From assembly GCF_014395425.1 (NCBI RefSeq), contig NZ_CP060711.1:2976001-3040000 (forward strand): a stretch of 64,000 nucleotides of DNA, given 5' to 3'. The first letter of the stretch is position 1; each line of letters opens with the position of its first letter. Under the pieces are notes generated by a model. That model made no database searches, was not told the origin of the DNA, and worked only from the letters and a program-made list of their open reading frames with translations. Positions 59,174 to 64,000 of this stretch are shown piece after piece. The stretch comes from Thermomonas brevis. GTDB lineage: Bacteria > Pseudomonadota > Gammaproteobacteria > Xanthomonadales > Xanthomonadaceae. The position numbers and the translations under genes were made by a program.

Positions 59174-60214
59174 TCAGGCGGCGGGTTTGCGGGCGAAGTG
59201 CAGCTTGGTGTTGCCGTATTCGCCGCTGGCGTCCTGACGGTCGGCGAAGGTCAGGCCGGCCTGTTCCAGCCGCTGGCCGAAGCGTTCGATGCCGCACAGC
59301 GGGTGGCTGTCGGTCAGCACCGCCTTGTCGAGGTCGCGCAGGCCGCCGGGTGCGGTCTCGCAGGCTTCCAGGCAGAACCAGTGGGCGAGGCAGACCTCGC
59401 CGCCGGAGGCGAGGCGCTCGGCGACCTGTGCCAGCGCCGCGTCGGTGGATTTGCGCACCGGGTACAGCGCGTGGAAGACGATGGCGTAGTCGCAGGGTTC
59501 GCCCATCGGCGGCTCCAGCGGCGTGCCGGCGTGGAGCGCGTGCGGGCGGCCTTCCAGGAACGCGAGGTCGCGCAGCCGCACCGCCGCGTTGGCGAACTGC
59601 GCCGGCGGAACGACGACGGTGATTTCCAACTGCGGGAACCGCTGGCCGATCGCCGCCGCCAGCAGGCCGCCGCTGCCGTCGAAGCACAGCAGCGTGCGCG
59701 CCCGCGCCAGCGCCTGCCGCGAGGCGTCCCGGCCGGCCAGCGCGTCGAGCAGGCGGCGCACCTCGCCCAGGAACGGCGCATGCGCCGGCGGCGTGACCGC
59801 CAGCGCGGACTGCGTCCAGTCCTGCCGCAGGAAGCGCTGCAGGTCGCTCCAGCCGTTGCCGGCGTCCTCCAGATCGGCCAGCGCGCCGGCGCGGCACCAT
59901 GCGCTGTCGGTACACAGCACGGGTGCCGCGTCGGCGGCCAGCCGGTAGCGCGCGCCTTCGCGTTCCAGCAGGCCAAGATCCTGCAGCGACTGCAGGAACG
60001 CGCCCAGATGCGCGCCGCGCAGATCCAGCGCCTCGGCGATGGCCGAGCGCTCGACGCCGTCGGGCTGCGCCTGCAGCCAGTCGAACAGGCCGCTGCGGTA
60101 GCCGGCGCGCAGCGCCTGGTAGTGCTTGTAGCCGTCGATGACGCCGGTGATGGCGGCGGCCGCGGGCGGCGGCGTCAGCGCGGCGATGTCGGTAGGCAGT
60201 GCGGCGATGCTCAT
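59174..60214 (-). CDS. O-methyltransferase-like SAM-dependent enzyme with N-terminal winged-helix domain
   Basis: A 346-residue protein. Residues about 20-110 form a dimerisation/winged-helix part (SGLFDWLQAQPDGVERSAIAEAL). Residues about 150-340 form a SAM-binding domain, with the degenerate motif I LLCFDGSGGLLAAAIGQRFP. This layout is that of acetylserotonin/caffeate-type O-methyltransferases used in secondary metabolism. It overlaps the binding-protein stop by four bases, so it is made with the transporter. Its substrate is unknown; the second methyltransferase in one uptake operon is notable. Confidence 0.8.
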   Translation of the reverse strand: MSIAALPTDIAALTPPPAAAAITGVIDGYKHYQALRAGYRSGLFDWLQAQPDGVERSAIAEALDLRGAHLGAFLQSLQDLGLLEREGARYRLAADAAPVLCTDSAWCRAGALADLEDAGNGWSDLQRFLRQDWTQSALAVTPPAHAPFLGEVRRLLDALAGRDASRQALARARTLLCFDGSGGLLAAAIGQRFPQLEITVVVPPAQFANAAVRLRDLAFLEGRPHALHAGTPLEPPMGEPCDYAIVFHALYPVRKSTDAALAQVAERLASGGEVCLAHWFCLEACETAPGGLRDLDKAVLTDSHPLCGIERFGQRLEQAGLTFADRQDASGEYGNTKLHFARKPAA

Positions 60215-61272
60215 GGCGAATGTCCTTGCAGGGATGGAGAAGACGTGCCGGCGTCGCGGCGTTTTGGGCCGCCCGCCAGGATTTCCGCCACCTGCGCGCG
60301 CGACAGCCGCGCGCCGAACAGGTCGCGATAGAAGGACTGGGTGCGTTCGACCAGGTCGATGCCGGCGAACGCCTGCGGGTGGAACTGCTTGGCCGCCCAC
60401 AGCACCGTCAGCGGCTGCTCGGCGGTGCGGTTGCCCCAGAGGTGCGCGCCGCAGGGCGTCACCAGCACGCGCCGCGCACGCACCGCCTTGAGCGGGGCGA
60501 AGCGCGGGTCGGCCAGCACGCTGGCCGCTTCGTCGGGGTTGGACACGATCAGGATGTCCGGATCCCAAGCCAGCAGCTGTTCCAGATTGAACGCGCCGTT
60601 GCCGGGCAGGCCGGCGGTGACGCTGATGCCGCCGGCGGCCTGAATCCACCAGTCGGCGATCGGGTGCGGCCGGCTCAGCGTGCGCGGGCCGAAGTACAGC
60701 ACGCGCGGGCGCGGCGGCTGCGCCTGACGCAGCAGGCGTTCGACCTCGCCGATCGTACCGTCGAAGCGCGCGGCATAGCGTTGCGCCGCCGCCGGGTTGT
60801 CGAACAGTTCGCCGAGCAGCGCGATCGCGGTCTTGACGTCGCCGGGTTCGGCCCAGGACAACTGGAACGCCGGCAGCCCGACTCGCCGCAGCGTCTGTGC
60901 CGAACTGCGATCCATCGTCAGGATCAGATCGGGCGCAGCGGCCAGCAGCGCTTCCAGATTGGCCGTGCGATCGACGTTGGCCAGCGAGGGTTTCCCGGCC
61001 AGATGCGGCGCGAACAGGTACTGGTAGCCCCAGCGCGGCTGCATGGCGAATTCGGGCAGGCCGTTGATGATGCGGCGGCCGCCGCCGACCGTGAACACCA
61101 GGCTGTTGAGCACCGGCGTCGCGCCCAGCGTGACCACTCGTTCGATCCGCGCCGGCACCTCCACCGGCGCGCCGGACATGTCGCGCACGATCCGCGCCGC
61201 CGCTTGCGCCGGCAGCAACAGGAGCAGGCACAGCAGCAGCCACAAGGAGTGCGGGAAACGGGGCATCTTCAT
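60211..61272 (-). CDS. Periplasmic substrate-binding protein, BtuF/FepB/MolA-like
   Basis: A 353-residue ABC binding protein of the two-lobe, rigid-helix type. The signal peptide ends LLPAQAAA. The mature part starts IVRDMSGAPVEVPARIERVV and shows LGATPVLNSLVF, PDLILTMDRS and PDILIVSNPDEA. Known relatives bind vitamin B12, Fe-siderophores or, in the case of Haemophilus MolA, molybdate or tungstate. The adjacent modE favours the last, but binding residues cannot be judged by eye. The ATG at 61272 overlaps the ATPase stop. Confidence 0.87.
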   Translation of the reverse strand: MKMPRFPHSLWLLLCLLLLLPAQAAARIVRDMSGAPVEVPARIERVVTLGATPVLNSLVFTVGGGRRIINGLPEFAMQPRWGYQYLFAPHLAGKPSLANVDRTANLEALLAAAPDLILTMDRSSAQTLRRVGLPAFQLSWAEPGDVKTAIALLGELFDNPAAAQRYAARFDGTIGEVERLLRQAQPPRPRVLYFGPRTLSRPHPIADWWIQAAGGISVTAGLPGNGAFNLEQLLAWDPDILIVSNPDEAASVLADPRFAPLKAVRARRVLVTPCGAHLWGNRTAEQPLTVLWAAKQFHPQAFAGIDLVERTQSFYRDLFGARLSRAQVAEILAGGPKRRDAGTSSPSLQGHSP

Positions 61273-62048
61273 CGGGCTTGGCTCCTCAAGCGCGGCACGC
61301 AGGCGGCCGGCGCGCCGTTGCGCGCCAGCACGTCGATGGGGGTGTCGTACAGCGCCGACAGGGTGTGCGCTTGCAGCACCTCGGTGGCGTGGCCGGCGGT
61401 ATGGATGCGGCCGTCGCGCAGCGCCGCCACCCGCGCGTCCAGCAGCAGCGCGTGGTCGGGCTGGTGGCTGGTCACCAGCAGCGCCAGCCCGTCGTCGGCC
61501 AGCGCGCGCAGGGTGGACAGCACCCGCGCCTGGTTGCCGAGGTCGAGGCTGGCGGTGGGCTCGTCCATCAGGAACAGCCGCGGCTGCTGCGCCAGCGCGC
61601 GCGCGATCAGCGCCAGTTGCCGCTCGCCGCCGCTGACGCGGTCGAACGGACGCTGCGCCAGATGGGCGATGCCGACCCGTTCCAGCGCCTCCAATGCCAA
61701 TCGACGGTCGCGCGCGCCGGGCATCGCCAGCGGGCGCAGATGCGGGGTGCGGCCCATCAGCGCGACGTCGAGCAGGCTCAGGCTGCCGCCGACGCCGGCC
61801 TGCGGCACGTAGGCCAGCGTGAGCGCTCGCCGCCGCGCCGGCACGTCGCGCTCGCCGTCGATGCGGATGCTGCCGCTTTCGGGCTGCAGGCTGCCGATCA
61901 GGCAGCGCAGCAGGGTGGTCTTGCCGGTGCCGTTGGGGCCGAGCAGGCACAGGATCTCGCCGGCATCCAGCGCCAGGCTGACGTCGTCCAGCACCGGTGG
62001 TGCGCCGGGCGCGTGGCGATACACCAACTGCTCGGCGTGCAGGATCAT
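61269..62048 (-). CDS. ABC transporter ATP-binding protein (FecE/BtuD/MolC-like)
   Basis: A 259-residue ATPase. It has Walker A LLGPNGTGKTTLL (about 34-46), the Q-loop AYVPQAG, signature VSGGERQLALIARAL, Walker B RLFLMDEPTASLD and the H-loop VTSHQPDHALL. This is the subtype that pairs with FecCD permeases. It overlaps both the permease upstream and the binding protein downstream by four bases, so the three form one transporter. Confidence 0.93.
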   Translation of the reverse strand: MILHAEQLVYRHAPGAPPVLDDVSLALDAGEILCLLGPNGTGKTTLLRCLIGSLQPESGSIRIDGERDVPARRRALTLAYVPQAGVGGSLSLLDVALMGRTPHLRPLAMPGARDRRLALEALERVGIAHLAQRPFDRVSGGERQLALIARALAQQPRLFLMDEPTASLDLGNQARVLSTLRALADDGLALLVTSHQPDHALLLDARVAALRDGRIHTAGHATEVLQAHTLSALYDTPIDVLARNGAPAACVPRLRSQAR

Positions 62049-63088
62049 GCGCGTTGCCTCGTCCTGGCCAGCAGCAACACGAACACCGGCGCGCCGAGGA
62101 TCGCCGTCACCACGCCCAGCGGCAGTTCGGCGGCGAACGCGGCGCGGCACAGGTCATCGACCAGGAGCAGGAACAGCGCGCCCAGCAGCGCCGAGGCCGG
62201 CAGCAGCCGCGCATAGGCCGGCCCGACCAGCAGCCGCGCCAGATGCGGCACCAGCAGGCCGATCCAGCCGATCACGCCGGAGATGCTCACCGCCGCGGCG
62301 GTCATCAGCGTGGCCGCCGCGATCAGCATCAGCCGCAGCCGGCGCACCGGCACGCCGAGCGTGGCCGCCTCGTCGTCGCCGGCTTCCAGCACCTGCGTCG
62401 GCCAGCGCAGCAGGAACAGCGCGGCCATCCCCAGCAGCGAGAACGGCAGCGCGAAGCCGAGATCGGGCAGGGTGACGCGGGTCAGGCTGCCGAGCAGCCA
62501 GAACACGATCGCCGGCAGGGTGTCGAGCGGATCGGCCAGATATTTCAATGCCGAAGTCAGCGCCTGGAACAGCGCCGACACCACCAGCCCGGCCAGCACC
62601 AGCACCAGCGTCGAATGCCGGCCGAGATGGCCGGAGACGAAGATCGCCGCGGCCACCGCCAGCACCCCGCCGGCGAAGGCCGCGCCTTGCAGCGCCAGCG
62701 CGCCGCCGCCCAGCAGGATCGCCAGCGCCGCGCCGAAGCCTGCGCCGGAGGACACGCCGAGGATGCCCGGCGACGCCAGCGGATTGCGGAACAGCGTCTG
62801 GTAGGCCGCGCCGGCCGCCGCCAGGTTGGCACCGACCAGCATCGCCGCCAGCACCCGCGGCAGCCGCACCGACAGCAGCACGTGCGCGGCCATCGGCGGC
62901 TGCGCCGATGGCGCGCCGGTCGCCATCGACCACAGCGTTTCCAGCACCGCCCACGGCGACAGCGGATAGCTGCCCAGCCCCATCGACACGACCGCCGCAA
63001 CTGCCACCAGCACGAGCAGCAGCGCGATGACCGTGCGCGCCCGCAGCGCCCCGGCCGCCGATGGCGACACCACGCCCACGGCGCTCAT
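62045..63088 (-). CDS. FecCD-family ABC permease (BtuC/MolB-like)
   Basis: A 347-residue inner-membrane permease with about ten helices. FecCD family markers are VRLPRVLAAMLVGANLAAAGAAYQTLFRNPLASPGILGVSSGAGFGAALA in the N-terminal half and the coupling segment TLGVPVRRLRLMLIAAATL. ISGVIGWIGLLVPHLARLLVGP follows near the C-terminus. It is the single permease gene and would act as a homodimer. Its ATG at 63088 lies 63 bases after the stop of the second TonB receptor. Confidence 0.93.
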   Translation of the reverse strand: MSAVGVVSPSAAGALRARTVIALLLVLVAVAAVVSMGLGSYPLSPWAVLETLWSMATGAPSAQPPMAAHVLLSVRLPRVLAAMLVGANLAAAGAAYQTLFRNPLASPGILGVSSGAGFGAALAILLGGGALALQGAAFAGGVLAVAAAIFVSGHLGRHSTLVLVLAGLVVSALFQALTSALKYLADPLDTLPAIVFWLLGSLTRVTLPDLGFALPFSLLGMAALFLLRWPTQVLEAGDDEAATLGVPVRRLRLMLIAAATLMTAAAVSISGVIGWIGLLVPHLARLLVGPAYARLLPASALLGALFLLLVDDLCRAAFAAELPLGVVTAILGAPVFVLLLARTRQRA

Positions 63089-63151
63089 GTAGGCATTCCG
63101 GTGGGCGAGGTGCGCATGGGCATGGCGGCGGCGCTTGTCGTCGTGCGCCGG

Positions 63152-64000
63152 CTAGAACCGGTAGCTGACGTTGGCGAACCACGTGCGGCCCGGCATCGGA
63201 TAGCCCTCGGCCAGTTCGTACCACTTGTCGCCGAGGTTGCGCCCGCCGGCTTCGATGTCGAGGCCGTCCAGCGGCGACCACACCAGCTTCGCGCCGAAGC
63301 TGGCGTAGCCGTCCAGGCGCAGGAAGCCGCCCTGGTTGCCGGGGCCGGCGTAGGTGACGATGCGGCCTTGCTCCGCTTCCGCCGTCACCAGCGCCTTCCA
63401 CTGCGGCGAGAACGTCCACTGCACATGCGCGAATAGGCGCTGGCGCGGGCTGTTGGTCAGCAGCACGGCGGGATTGCCGAGGTTGTCGCGATCCATCCAC
63501 GTATAGGCCGCGCCCACTTCGCCGCGTTCGGCGAAGCGCTGTTGCAGCGACAGTTCAACGCCGCGGTTGCGCGCCTTGCCGATGTTCTGCGCCTGATTGC
63601 AGACGGTGCTGCCGCACTGGTTGGAGGCGACGATGGCGTCCTGAATCAGATCGTCGATGCGGCTCTGGAACAGCGACGTTTCCACCTGCGCGCCGCTCCA
63701 CGGCTGCCCGCGCCAGCCCAGCTCGAAGTGACGCGCGGTTTCCGGCTTCAGGTCGGGATTGGGCAGGGCCGCGCCCATGCGCGCGGAGTAGCGATCCTTG
63801 ATGGTGGGGAAGCGGGTCTTGTGCGAGACGCTGGCGAACAACTGGCCGTGATCGCCGAGGTCGCGCTGCAATTCGATCAGCGCGTTGTTGGCGCTGGTCT
63901 TGCCGGTCGGCCAGTAATAGACCTCTTTCGCGTCGCGCTGCTCGTGGCTCGCGCCCAGCCGCAGGGTGTAGTCGCCGCCCAGCGTGATGGTGTCTTCCAG
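63152..64000 (-). CDS. TonB-dependent outer-membrane receptor (second copy, C-terminal part only)
   Basis: Only the C-terminal barrel half (about 280 residues) is in the window; the plug and signal peptide lie beyond the right edge. The frame runs openly to base 64000. Features are LFASVSHKTRFPTIKDRYS, the BtuB/CirA-type NPDLKPETARHFELGWRG, and strands ending in VSYRF, the outer-membrane sorting signal. A cysteine pair (CGSTVC) lies in a loop. It is the first visible gene of the FecCD operon, so it probably feeds the same binding protein. It resembles the BtuB-like receptor branch. Confidence 0.9.
   Translation of the reverse strand: MEDTITLGGDYTLRLGASHEQRDAKEVYYWPTGKTSANNALIELQRDLGDHGQLFASVSHKTRFPTIKDRYSARMGAALPNPDLKPETARHFELGWRGQPWSGAQVETSLFQSRIDDLIQDAIVASNQCGSTVCNQAQNIGKARNRGVELSLQQRFAERGEVGAAYTWMDRDNLGNPAVLLTNSPRQRLFAHVQWTFSPQWKALVTAEAEQGRIVTYAGPGNQGGFLRLDGYASFGAKLVWSPLDGLDIEAGGRNLGDKWYELAEGYPMPGRTWFANVSYRF

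Overview
The window is GC-rich and densely packed with genes of a gammaproteobacterium. Gene order and protein character point to Xanthomonadaceae (a Lysobacter/Luteimonas/Thermomonas-like relative). This is an inference from family resemblance; no 16S gene is present. The supporting signs are the rhodanese-MoeB and MoaC-MogA fusions, the CTCTCCCC-type intergenic repeats and a Xanthomonas-type integron attC site.

Left to right: (1) 1-5.2 kb, phosphate starvation block: pstB (cut by the window edge), pstA, pstC and pstS on the minus strand with two Pho-box-like direct repeats, divergent from a phosphate-selective-type porin. (2) 5.3-16 kb, housekeeping and metabolism: nth, a small Cys-rich gene, two crotonase-family enzymes, an FKBP-like secreted protein, DUF1289, a Nudix hydrolase, a frameshifted sulfurtransferase, ArsC, YjbR-like and HIT genes followed by half of an integron attC site, a thioesterase and uvrA. 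(3) 16-29 kb, conserved core: rplU-rpmA-obgE, rpsT, murJ, ribF-ileS-lspA-ispH, tRNA-Thr(CGU), a Ca-binding-repeat protein and radA. (4) 28.6-33.5 kb, an EmrAB/NodT tripartite drug efflux operon led by a MarR regulator. (5) 33.6-41.8 kb, a cytochrome c assembly-like protein, rhodanese-MoeB and a nearly complete molybdenum cofactor operon (moaA, moaCB, moeA, moaD, moaE, mobA and an unknown gene), preceded by a perfect FNR-type site and a structured leader that looks like a Moco riboswitch. (6) 41.77-42.28 kb, a single 508-bp integron gene cassette with an intact attC, placed exactly at the last codons of the Mo-cofactor operon. (7) 42.3-53.1 kb, respiratory nitrate reduction: tandem FNR-type boxes, narK, narGHJI, a cytoplasmic PpiC-type isomerase and a second narK. 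(8) 53.2-64 kb, a molybdenum-linked uptake locus: a ModE-operator-like palindrome, a TonB-dependent receptor and modE on the plus strand. On the minus strand lies a tightly coupled operon with a second TonB-dependent receptor, a FecCD-type permease, its ATPase and binding protein, two methyltransferases, a DUF364 protein and a DUF2478 protein.

Regions 5 to 8 form one functional story. Oxygen limitation (FNR-type sites) would switch on nitrate respiration and cofactor synthesis. Molybdenum supply appears to be watched at two levels: ModE protein at the receptor gene and a probable cofactor-sensing RNA at moaA. The right-hand locus would bring molybdenum (or tungsten), possibly as a chelate, across both membranes without a classical ModABC. 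That right-hand locus is the best candidate for an undescribed system. The cassette insertion is the clearest unusual structural event.
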